Assembly (NCBI GenBank): GCA_014647935.1
Contig: BMQD01000010.1
Coordinates: 186,001 to 250,000 of the forward strand
Length of the DNA: 64,000 nucleotides
Source of the DNA: Planomonospora parontospora
GTDB taxonomy: Bacteria > Actinomycetota > Actinomycetes > Streptosporangiales > Streptosporangiaceae
Reading direction: 5' to 3'
Each line of letters opens with the position of its first letter. Position 1 is the first letter of the stretch. Of this stretch, positions 43,541 to 50,723 are shown piece after piece. A program made the translations under genes and the position numbers. The notes under the pieces were generated by a model. It was not told the origin of the DNA. It saw only the letters and a list, made by a program, of their open reading frames with translations, and made no database searches.

Positions 43541-45404
43541 ATGGTTCCGGGATACCGCGAGGTTCGAGAGCTCGGCACCGGGAGCGGCGGCCGGGTGGTG
43601 CTGGCCACCTACACCGGCACGGGCGCCTACGTGGCCATCAAGTACCTGGACGCCGCGCTGCGGGACGACGGCCGGTTCACGGCGCGCTTCCGCGAGGAGG
43701 CGCGCGTCATGGTCGAACTCGACGACCCGAACATCGTCAGGCTCTACGAGTACTACGAGGACGTGCTCGAAGCCGCCGTCGTCATGGAACTGGTCGACGG
43801 CGTCCCGCTGCGCGGGATCCTCCGCGACCACGGCGCGACGGGCCCCGAGGCGGCGCTGGCCGTGTTCAAGGGCGCCCTGCTGGGCCTGGCCCGGGCCCAC
43901 TCGGCGGGCGTCCTGCACCGCGACCTCCGGCCGGAGAACGTGCTGGTCCAGGCCGACGGGACCGGCAGGCTCACGGACTTCGGCATGGCCGCCCCCGGTA
44001 CGGCCGGCGTCCCGGGCTACACGGCGCCCGAGCGGCGGGCCGGGGAGCCGGCGGGCGCGGCGGCCGACCTCTACGCGGCCTCCTGCGTGTTCTTCGAGTG
44101 CCTCACCGGGCGTCGGCCGTACCGGGCGGATCCCCTGACCGCGCCGGTGCCGTTGGAGGAGGTGCCCGCTCCGGTGCGGGGGCTGGTCGCGCACGGTATG
44201 GCCGACGACCCCAGGAACCGGCCGCCGACGGCCCGGGCGTTCGCCGCGGAGCTGGAGGTGGCCGCGCTGTCGGCCTACGGCCCGGAGTGGGAGCGGCGCG
44301 GACGGCGGCGCCTGGCCGAGCTGGCCACCCTGCTCGCGCTGGCCTTCCCGCTGGCCCGGACGGCGCCGGGCACCGGGCCGGAGGCCGCGCCGGGGAGCGG
44401 CGTCCCGGCCGCGCGGGACGCGGCCGGCCGGGTGGGCGGGCCGCGGCGTCCGCGGCTGCGCGCCAGGTTCCTGGCGGGGGCGGGCGTGGCGGCCTTCGCC
44501 GTCACCGCCGCCCTCGTCGCCGCGGGCCGCCCGGCCGGTCCGCTCGCCTCGGACAAGGTCTTCACCCCGCCTCCGGAGACGCCTGTGACCGGCCGGGAGC
44601 CCGCCGCGCGCTCCGGCGGGCCCGGATCCTCCGGGGCCTCGGACGCCCCGGCCCCGTCGCGGGACGCCGCCGGCGGCCGGAGCGCGCCCTCCCGGCGCGC
44701 CTCCTCGCCCGCCTCCGCCCCCGCGGTCCCCTCCGCCTCCGGTCTCCCCCGGCCTCCGCGCCTCCCCTCTACGGCGCCGTCACGCCCGGCTCCGGAGTCC
44801 TCCCGGCCCCCGGCTCCGCCCCGGAGCGACACCCCCGGCCCGTCCCCCTCCCGGAGCGACACCCCCGGCCCGTCCCGGAGTCCGGAGCCCGGTCCCGCCT
44901 CCCCCGGCGACCCGGCGCCGGGTCCGAGCGGCGCGCAGACCCCGCCCGCGCCGCCGCACGCGGTCGGCGAACTGGCCGTCACCGGGATCGACCAGGACGG
45001 GGCGACGATCAGCGTCCGCGCGTCGACCACGGCGGGCGTCGTGCTGACGGTCCGGTTCTCCGAGGGCCCGGCCGAGGACGGGCAGGAGGAGGCCCCGGTG
45101 CGCGCCCTCATGCTCAGCGGCTCCACCGCCTACCTCCCCGTCGTCCCGCACGCCTTCACCGCCCCGCCCTGCGGCCGGACCGTCCTGTGGCGGGTCACGG
45201 CCGAGACCCGGCCCCAGGCCCCCGGCGGCGCGCGGAGCCGTACGGTGGCGGTCACCGGCGCGCCGTGCCCGGAGGCCGCCGGACCGGGCTCCGGGCCGCC
45301 CGAGGATCTGCCCGAGGACGTCCCGGAGGACGTCTCGGAGGACGCCCGGGAGGAGGGCCGAGGACACGCCGGAGGACCCGGCGGGCCCGCCCGGCGCGCC
45401 CTGA
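43541..45404 (+). CDS. Ser/Thr protein kinase with C-terminal beta domain; apparent frameshift
   Basis: Membrane kinase, about 620 residues if corrected. Kinase domain 1-260: G-loop LGTGSGG (11-17), Lys34, HRD at 126-128, DFG at 146-148, YTAPE. One membrane helix (about 320-340) is followed by a Pro/Ser linker with SDTPGPS repeats and a fibronectin-like domain (AVTGIDQDGATISVRAST). Near 45355 an acidic PED repeat breaks: as read, the frame stays open to 45901 across the next gene, but omitting one G of GGG (45355-45357) continues the PED pattern to a TGA at 45402-45404. AGGGGGA precedes the ATG. Confidence 0.82.
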
Positions 45405-45451
45405 GACGGCGCCCCGGGTCCCGTCCCGGGACCGCGGGCGCGCCTTGCAGG

Positions 45452-45475
45452 CCAACCAAGCACGCGCTAGGTTGG
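45452..45475 (+). promoter_or_regulatory. 24-bp dyad CCAACC-a-AGC-n4-GCT-a-GGTTGG
   Basis: Near-perfect palindrome, with 6-bp outer and 3-bp inner arms, about 100 bp before the SDR at 45576. The form is that of a TetR-family operator. It lies after the corrected kinase stop and so supports a promoter for the SDR here. Confidence 0.65.
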
Positions 45476-45575
45476 TGGCCGGTGACGCACCCCGCCCGTC
45501 GGGCGCCCGCCGTCCCGGCGGGACGGCCGCCCGGTCCGGCGCGCGAGGCGGCACGAGCCCGAGAAGGAGCGTGGA

Positions 45576-46325
45576 ATGGGTCTGCTGGACGGCAAGGTCG
45601 CCCTGGTCACGGGTGGCGCGCGGGGTATGGGGGAGGCGCACGTGCGGCTCTTCCTCGACGAGGGCGCGCGGGTCGTCTTCGGAGACGTGCTCGCCGACGA
45701 GGGCAAGGCGCTCGCCGAGGAGACCGGAGCGCTCTTCGTCCCCCAGGACGTGACGGACCCGGCCGACTGGGAGCGGGCGGTCGGCGCCGCCGTCGAGGCG
45801 CACGGCAGGCTCGACGTCCTGGTCAACAACGCCGGGATCCTCAGGTTCCGCCGGATCGCCGACATGACGCTCCAGGAGTACGAGCAGGTCATCGACGTTA
45901 ACCTCAAGGGCACCTGGCTGGGCGTCAAGTCGGTGATCGAGCCGATGAAGGCCGCCGGCGGCGGCTCGATCGTGAACATCTCCTCGGTCGAGGGCTTCAT
46001 CGGCGCCGAGGGCATGTCCGCCTACGCCGCCTCGAAGTTCGGCGTGCGCGGCGTCACCAAGGCCGCCGCCCGCGAGCTGGCCCGCTTCGGGATCCGGGTC
46101 AACTCCGTCCACCCCGGCTCGATCGACACGCCCATGGTCCGGACCCCGGAGGTCGCCGCCGAGGTGGACGGCGAGGCGTTCTTCAAGTCCATGGTGATCA
46201 AGCGGTTCGCCCGGCCGGTCGAGGTCTCGCACGTGGTGGCCTTCCTGGCCTCCGACCGGGCGAGCTACTGCACGGGCAGCGAGTTCACGGTGGACGGGGG
46301 CATGCTCACCGGCGCCGGCTACTGA
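45576..46325 (+). CDS. SDR family, hydroxysteroid-dehydrogenase-like
   Basis: A 249-residue classical SDR: TGGARGMGEAHVRLF, NNAGILRF, Ser in NISSVEG, YAASKFG for Tyr/Lys, and FTVDGGM. The sequence is close in pattern to bacterial 3-alpha/20-beta-hydroxysteroid dehydrogenases and FabG-like oxidoreductases (GSIDTPMVRTP, FARPVEVSHVVAFLASD). NAD(H) preference is suggested by Asp in FGDV after the second strand. AAGGAG precedes the ATG. A palindromic operator candidate lies upstream. Confidence 0.9.
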   Translation: MGLLDGKVALVTGGARGMGEAHVRLFLDEGARVVFGDVLADEGKALAEETGALFVPQDVTDPADWERAVGAAVEAHGRLDVLVNNAGILRFRRIADMTLQEYEQVIDVNLKGTWLGVKSVIEPMKAAGGGSIVNISSVEGFIGAEGMSAYAASKFGVRGVTKAAARELARFGIRVNSVHPGSIDTPMVRTPEVAAEVDGEAFFKSMVIKRFARPVEVSHVVAFLASDRASYCTGSEFTVDGGMLTGAGY

Positions 46326-46428
46326 GCCGCCCCGCCCTTCCCGGCGGCGCCGCACCGGCGCGGGGACCAGGGCGGGCGCCCCGCCGGTTCCGGCGCCGGA
46401 CCGGCGCGCACGGGCCCGCCATCGGGTC

Positions 46429-47106
46429 CTACCGCTCCCGGACCGGCGCTTGACCGGGCTTTGACCCGGCCCCGTCGCCCGCCCCCCGGCCGGGCCACCC
46501 GGCGGGGGTGACGAACAGCCCGCTCGCCTCGGCCAGCGCGGTGCCGTCCGGAAGGGCGATGCGGCCCTCGGCCCAGGTCTTGCGCCCTTCCGACCTCGTG
46601 TACTCCGCGGTGGCGACCAGCGGCTCGCCGTACGGCACCGGCCTGCGGTAGCGCAGGGTCAGGGTCCCGGTCACACCGGGGAAACCGGCCGCCGCCACGG
46701 CCTCGCCCAGCAGGTGGTCGAGGATCATCGCGCTGACGCCGCCGTGCACCGAGGCGGGCGGGCCCGCGTGGACCGGCCGGAAGCTCAGCTCGGCGCGGAC
46801 CGTGCGCTCCGGGGTGACCCGGACGACCAGCGGGAGGGCGTGCGGGTTGGCGGAGCCGGTGACCGCGTTGCCCACGTTCCTGGGGACGCCTCCGGGACCG
46901 AGCTCGAACGACCGGGGGGACTCGCGCCGCAGCGCGCCGAGCCGCTCCGTGAGAGCGGCCAGTTCGGCGGCGACGGCGGTGATCTCACTCTCCGGGACGT
47001 CCGTCAGCACGACCGCGTCGGCCAGGGCGCGGGCCCGGCGGCTGAGTTCGACCAGGGCGGCGAGGCGGGCCTCGGCGTCCTCCGTGGGGGTGACGTCGAT
47101 CGTCAT
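46429..47106 (-). CDS. PaaI-like hotdog-fold thioesterase
   Basis: A 225-residue acyl-CoA thioesterase-like protein. The hotdog domain is in the C-terminal half: HAGPPASVHGGVSAMILDHLLGEA is the typical helix with the catalytic Asp, then LTLRYRRPVPYGEPL and EGRIALPDG. The N-terminal ~80 residues are helical. A perfect KstR-type palindrome lies only 11 bp before the ATG, so it is likely repressed with steroid or lipid catabolic genes. Confidence 0.88.
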   Translation of the reverse strand: MTIDVTPTEDAEARLAALVELSRRARALADAVVLTDVPESEITAVAAELAALTERLGALRRESPRSFELGPGGVPRNVGNAVTGSANPHALPLVVRVTPERTVRAELSFRPVHAGPPASVHGGVSAMILDHLLGEAVAAAGFPGVTGTLTLRYRRPVPYGEPLVATAEYTRSEGRKTWAEGRIALPDGTALAEASGLFVTPAGWPGRGAGDGAGSKPGQAPVRER

Positions 47107-47486
47107 GGCAGTATATTAGAACACGTTCTATAGAATCTCATTCGGATCCGGTAGGGACTTCGCCACGCCCGGGTTACGTAGATTTTTTCGTTGGACCGGT
47201 TTACTGGAAGAAATCCCCAAAAGCCCGCTGACGTCGGACTTTCTGCCCTCCGGGGCGTCCCTGCGGGCTTGATGTCCGCTTGGGGTGGTCTTGACCTGTC
47301 CTTATCTGCGGGTAGCCTCCCTCGTCACGGAAGACCACCGACCAATGGTGCCGCCACACGCACCCCGCTCCTCTCCCCTGAGGTGCGCGCGTGAACGCGC
47401 CATCGTCCGACCTGACCTCCCGTAAGCCCGGTCGCGGGGCGGCGCGACCATGCCCCCATGGCTTGCGGAGGGTCCCCCACTTCCAT
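47107..47486. other. 380-bp intergenic region with hairpin and promoter
   Basis: No gene supported. After the KstR-type operator the stretch 47131-47220 is AT-rich for this genome. AAGCCCGC (47221-47228) pairs with GCGGGCTT (47263-47270) around an inner GCCC/GGGC stem. A sigma-70-like promoter TTGACC (47291) - 16 bp - TAGCCT (47313) points toward the CHAP gene, leaving a leader of about 165 bases. The leader ends with GGAGGG at 47467. Confidence 0.55.
47117..47130. promoter_or_regulatory. KstR-type operator TAGAACACGTTCTA
   Basis: A perfect 14-bp palindrome that fits the KstR consensus TNNAACNNGTTNNA at all fixed positions. It lies 11 bp upstream of the thioesterase start, where a bound repressor would block transcription. 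The kstR gene itself is not in the window. Confidence 0.75.
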
Positions 47487-49112
47487 ATGACACCTGAGAT
47501 CGAAAAGTTCATCGAGCTGCTCGAGAGCCAGCTCGGCTACGCCGAGAAGAGCAGCGGCTACACCAAGTTCGGCGACTGGTACGGCAGCACCGTCGACATC
47601 GACGAGGACTTCGCCAACGCCCCCTGGTGCGACATGTACCTGTCGTGGGCGGCCAAGAAGCTCGGTTACGAGGACTGGATCGGCCAGTTCGCCTACACCG
47701 TGTACCACGCCCAGTGGTTCAAGGAGCAGGACGCCTGGGGGACCACCCCCAAGCCCGGCGCCATCGTCTTCTTCGACTGGACGGGCACGAACAAGATCAG
47801 CCACATCGACCACGTCGGGATCGTCACCCGGGTGGACGGCGGGACCATCCACACCATCGAGGGCAACATCGACGGCGGCGTCGCCAAGCGCAAGGAGCGC
47901 GACACCAGCAAGGTCGTCGGCTACGGCTACCCGGAGAAGATCAAGGCCCGGCTGGACAGGGAGGCCACCGAGAAGCAGGCGGTCAACACCTCCGCCGACG
48001 TGTCAGGGGGCAACTCCGTCTTCCTGGAGCCCCCGACCAGCCTGTTCTCCGTGATCCCCGCTCCGGTCCCCCTCCCCTTCGGGAAGGAGGACGCCTCGCC
48101 CGAGAAGGCCGTCCAGGCCGCGGCCGAGCCCGCCCGGAAGGCGCAGGCCGCCCAGCCCCCCCGGAAGGCCACCTCGAAGGCCGGCACGGAGAAGGCGCCC
48201 GCGAAGGCCGCGGCCGCCCCGGAGGAGACCGCTTCCTCCGGCACGACCGCCGAGGCCGCCGCCACGGCCCCGGTCACGGCGTCCGCCCCCGTTCCGGCCG
48301 CCGCCGGCCGTACCGCCCCGGGCAAGCACGCCAAGCCCGCCGCCGCCGACACCCAGGCGATCGCCACGGCTCCGGCCGCCGCCGGCGGCCTGACCCCCGC
48401 CACTCCCGACCTGTCGAGCCCCACCGTGCTGGCCCCGGTCCTGCTCGCCGCCGCCGCGATCATCGCCCACACCAAGATCAAGCAGTCGGGGCTGCGCCTG
48501 GCCTTCTCCACCGGAGGCTCCGAGCGCCCGTCCCGCCGCGCCGCCGGTTCCCACCGCACCGGGGGCCGCCGCCGCGCACCCGGCCGCCGCAGGCTCACCG
48601 CGGGCACCCCGCTCACCCGGAGGTCCTTCGCCTCGCAGGAGTTCTCCGCCACCCGGGAGACGCCCCCCACCGGTGGGGTCCCCGTGCTCCCCTCCGTGCC
48701 CGAGACCACTGTGGCAGCCGGGCTCGCGCCGGTCCCGACCTCCGAGTTCCCCTCGGTCACGACCCCCGTGGCCCGCATCGAGGAGGCGGTCTCCGCCGAG
48801 CGGCCCCGCCTCCCCTACCAGGGCAGGCGCCGCCTCCGGGAACGCCCGGTGGTGGAGTCCTCGACCTTCGTCCAGGACGCGCCGCTGCGGGGCCGCCGCC
48901 ACCGCAGAGCGGAGTCCTCGACCTTCGTCCAGGACGCGCCGCTGCGGGGCCGCCGCCACCGCCGGACCGAGTCGGCCGTCAGCACGACCATCCCGGCCGC
49001 CCTGCCCGCCGAACACGGCGACCTGCTCGCCCCCGCCGGTCCGGACCTCCTCGACGCCCCGCCCTCCGGCGGGTACCGGGGCCGTCGCCGCCGGGAGGCC
49101 GTACCGGTCTGA
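47487..49112 (+). CDS. CHAP-domain protein with long repetitive tail
   Basis: A 541-residue protein. Residues 1-150 are a CHAP-type amidase domain: APWCDMYLSWAA carries the catalytic Cys and IDHVGIVTRVDGG the His. This is followed by an Ala/Pro/Lys/Thr-rich linker, a hydrophobic segment near 320-340 (LAPVLLAAAAIIAHT), and a basic tail with a 19-residue unit repeated twice. No N-terminal signal peptide is visible. ATG at 47487 is preferred because homologues begin near MTPEIEKFIELL; a GTG at 47391 is in frame. Confidence 0.85.
   Translation: MTPEIEKFIELLESQLGYAEKSSGYTKFGDWYGSTVDIDEDFANAPWCDMYLSWAAKKLGYEDWIGQFAYTVYHAQWFKEQDAWGTTPKPGAIVFFDWTGTNKISHIDHVGIVTRVDGGTIHTIEGNIDGGVAKRKERDTSKVVGYGYPEKIKARLDREATEKQAVNTSADVSGGNSVFLEPPTSLFSVIPAPVPLPFGKEDASPEKAVQAAAEPARKAQAAQPPRKATSKAGTEKAPAKAAAAPEETASSGTTAEAAATAPVTASAPVPAAAGRTAPGKHAKPAAADTQAIATAPAAAGGLTPATPDLSSPTVLAPVLLAAAAIIAHTKIKQSGLRLAFSTGGSERPSRRAAGSHRTGGRRRAPGRRRLTAGTPLTRRSFASQEFSATRETPPTGGVPVLPSVPETTVAAGLAPVPTSEFPSVTTPVARIEEAVSAERPRLPYQGRRRLRERPVVESSTFVQDAPLRGRRHRRAESSTFVQDAPLRGRRHRRTESAVSTTIPAALPAEHGDLLAPAGPDLLDAPPSGGYRGRRRREAVPV
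48855..48965 (+). repeat. Tandem 57-bp in-frame repeat in the CHAP gene
   Basis: A 54-bp segment starting GAGTCCTCGACCTTCGTCC is repeated exactly with a 57-bp period (copies at 48855-48908 and 48912-48965). Each codes ESSTFVQDAPLRGRRHRR. Exact DNA identity points to a recent duplication. Confidence 0.9.
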
Positions 49113-49118
49113 TCGGCC

Positions 49119-49155
49119 CGCCGGGACGGCCGGGCGCTCCCGGCCCGTCCCGGCG
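49119..49155. terminator. Bidirectional hairpin after the CHAP gene
   Basis: CGCCGGGACGGCCGGG (49119-49134) pairs with CCCGGCCCGTCCCGGCG (49139-49155) with one bulged base. It lies between the convergent CHAP and SMP-30 genes. Confidence 0.65.
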
Positions 49156-49176
49156 GCGAGGGCGGACCGGGGACGC

Positions 49177-50082
49177 TCACGCGTGGGCGGGTCCGGCTCC
49201 GCGCACGTTCAGCATGATCGCGTAGACGGAGGTCGAGGCGGTCACGAACAGCCAGTTCCGCTTCAGCCCGCCGAAGACCAGATTGGAGGTCTTCTCCGGG
49301 AGGCGGAGCCTGCCGATGAGGGTGCCGTCCGGGGCGAGGCAGTGCACGCCCTCGTGCGTGGCGGCCCAGATCCGGCCGGTGTCGTCGAGCCTGATCCCGT
49401 CCAGCCCTCCCGCGGCGCACTCGGCGAGCACCCCGCCGCCCGACAGGGTGCCGTCGTCACGCACGTCGAAGGACCTCAGGTGCCCGCGCCTGGTGTCGGC
49501 GACGTAGAGCAGCCTTTCGTCGGGGGAGAAGGCCAGCCCGTTGGGCCTGGCGAAGTCGCCTGCCACGACGCGGACCTCGCCGGTGACCGGATCGACGCGG
49601 TAGACGTTGTCCGCGCCGATCTCGCTGTCCGCCCGGTGCCCCTCGTAGTCGCTGGTGATGCCGTAGGAGGGGTCGGTGAACCAGATCGAGCCGTCGGACC
49701 TGACCACCACGTCGTTGGGGCTGTTGAGCCGCCTGCCCTCCCAGCGGTCGGCGATCACGGTGATCGAGCCGTCGTGTTCGGTGCGCGTGACCCGGCGGTT
49801 GCCCTGTTCGCAGGAGACCAGCCGGCCCAGGGTGTCGAGGGTGTGGCCGTTGGTGTGGCCCGCGGGGGCCCGGAAGGGGCCGACCGCACCGGTCAGCTCG
49901 TCCCACCGGAGCATCCGGTCGTTGGGGATGTCGCTCCAGAGCAGATAGCGGCCCGCGGGAACGTAGACGGGTCCCTCGGCCCACCGGCAGCCCCGGTGGA
50001 TCCGCTCGACGCGCTCGTCCCCGCCGACCGCGGCGAAGCGCTCGTCCAGGACGTCGAACTCGGCGGGAATGGTTTCGGTCAC
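49177..50082 (-). CDS. SMP-30/gluconolactonase family protein
   Basis: A 301-residue six-bladed beta-propeller. RWAEGPVYVPAGRYLLWSDIPNDRM with the metal-binding Glu, NSPNDVVVRSDGSIWFTDPSYGI, and ARPNGLAFSPDERLLYVADT with the conserved PNG and DP motifs are all present. These enzymes hydrolyse sugar or other lactones with a divalent metal. It is divergent from an Lrp/AsnC gene with a dyad between them, so it may be the regulated target. Confidence 0.9.
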   Translation of the reverse strand: MTETIPAEFDVLDERFAAVGGDERVERIHRGCRWAEGPVYVPAGRYLLWSDIPNDRMLRWDELTGAVGPFRAPAGHTNGHTLDTLGRLVSCEQGNRRVTRTEHDGSITVIADRWEGRRLNSPNDVVVRSDGSIWFTDPSYGITSDYEGHRADSEIGADNVYRVDPVTGEVRVVAGDFARPNGLAFSPDERLLYVADTRRGHLRSFDVRDDGTLSGGGVLAECAAGGLDGIRLDDTGRIWAATHEGVHCLAPDGTLIGRLRLPEKTSNLVFGGLKRNWLFVTASTSVYAIMLNVRGAGPAHA

Positions 50083-50114
50083 GAGAAGAGCAAAGCGGAC
50101 CGAATGCCATCATG

Positions 50115-50129
50115 TCAAACAAGCTTTGA
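50115..50129. promoter_or_regulatory. Dyad TCAAA-n5-TTTGA between SMP-30 and Lrp genes
   Basis: TCAAACAAGCTTTGA forms a 15-bp dyad in the AT-rich 65-bp gap of the divergent pair. It is followed by TTGATATCA, which repeats the half site. Lrp/AsnC proteins bind such degenerate AT-rich dyads. Confidence 0.55.
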
Positions 50130-50147
50130 TCTTGATATCATCCCGTC

Positions 50148-50603
50148 ATGGACGATATAGACAAGATGCTGATCGGCCTGCTCCAGGAGGACGCCACCCA
50201 GTCGTACGCCGCGCTCGGCGCGGCCGTGGGCCTGTCGGGCGGCGCGGCGCACGAGCGGGTCAGGAAGCTGCGCGAGCGCGGGCTGATCCGGCGCACCACC
50301 GTGGAGATCGACGCCGCGGCGGCCGGCCGGCCGGTGCTGGCCTACGTGATGGTCGACGGGAACACCTGGATGGGCGGCACCGCCGAGGCGCTCCGGGCCA
50401 TCCCCGAGATCGAGGAGGCGCACGTGATCGCAGGCCCGGCCTCGCTCCTGGTCAAGGTCCGCACGTCGAGCACCCGGGAGCTGCAGGAGGTGCTGCGCAG
50501 GGTGTTCGGGGTCGACGGGGTCTCGGCGACGCAGACGGTCGTCGTGCTCGAGACCTTCTTCGAGCGCGGCGTCCACGTCCCGGGACCCCAGCGGCCGGGG
50601 TGA
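50148..50603 (+). CDS. Lrp/AsnC family regulator
   Basis: A 151-residue regulator with an N-terminal HTH (residues ~2-50, SYAALGAAVGLSGGAAHERVRKLRERGLI) and a RAM ligand domain (about 60-140). The order ALRAIPEIEEAHVIAGPASLLVKVR is the usual dimer strand. Lrp proteins respond to amino acids or other small metabolites. The divergent SMP-30 gene suggests a sugar or lactone-related regulon, by context only. Confidence 0.9.
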   Translation: MDDIDKMLIGLLQEDATQSYAALGAAVGLSGGAAHERVRKLRERGLIRRTTVEIDAAAAGRPVLAYVMVDGNTWMGGTAEALRAIPEIEEAHVIAGPASLLVKVRTSSTRELQEVLRRVFGVDGVSATQTVVVLETFFERGVHVPGPQRPG

Positions 50604-50640
50604 GCCGGCCCGCCCCCGGCACGGCGCCCCTCCGGCCCGG

Positions 50641-50701
50641 GCGGCCCCGGTCCGGCGCCGCTCAGGCGCGGGCGGCCCCGGTCCGGCGCCGCTCAGGCGC
50701 G
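50641..50701. repeat. Tandem 30-bp repeat beside the MMPL 3' end
   Basis: A 30-mer that ends GCCGCTCAGGCGCG is present at 50641-50670 and 50672-50701. Its tail resembles the last codons of the MMPL gene (CCGCTCAGGCGCG at about 50720), so it looks like a slipped duplication of that gene end. Confidence 0.8.
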
Positions 50702-50723
50702 CGGCGCTCAAGCACCGCACCGC

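Noticed and set aside
45405-45901. Kinase reading frame continuing through the SDR start
   Set aside because: No coding character and a 326-bp overlap; a one-base frameshift before 45404 explains it better.
47320-47486. ydaO-type c-di-AMP riboswitch before the CHAP gene
   Set aside because: The context suggested it, but the conserved core segments were not found by eye; a covariance search is needed.
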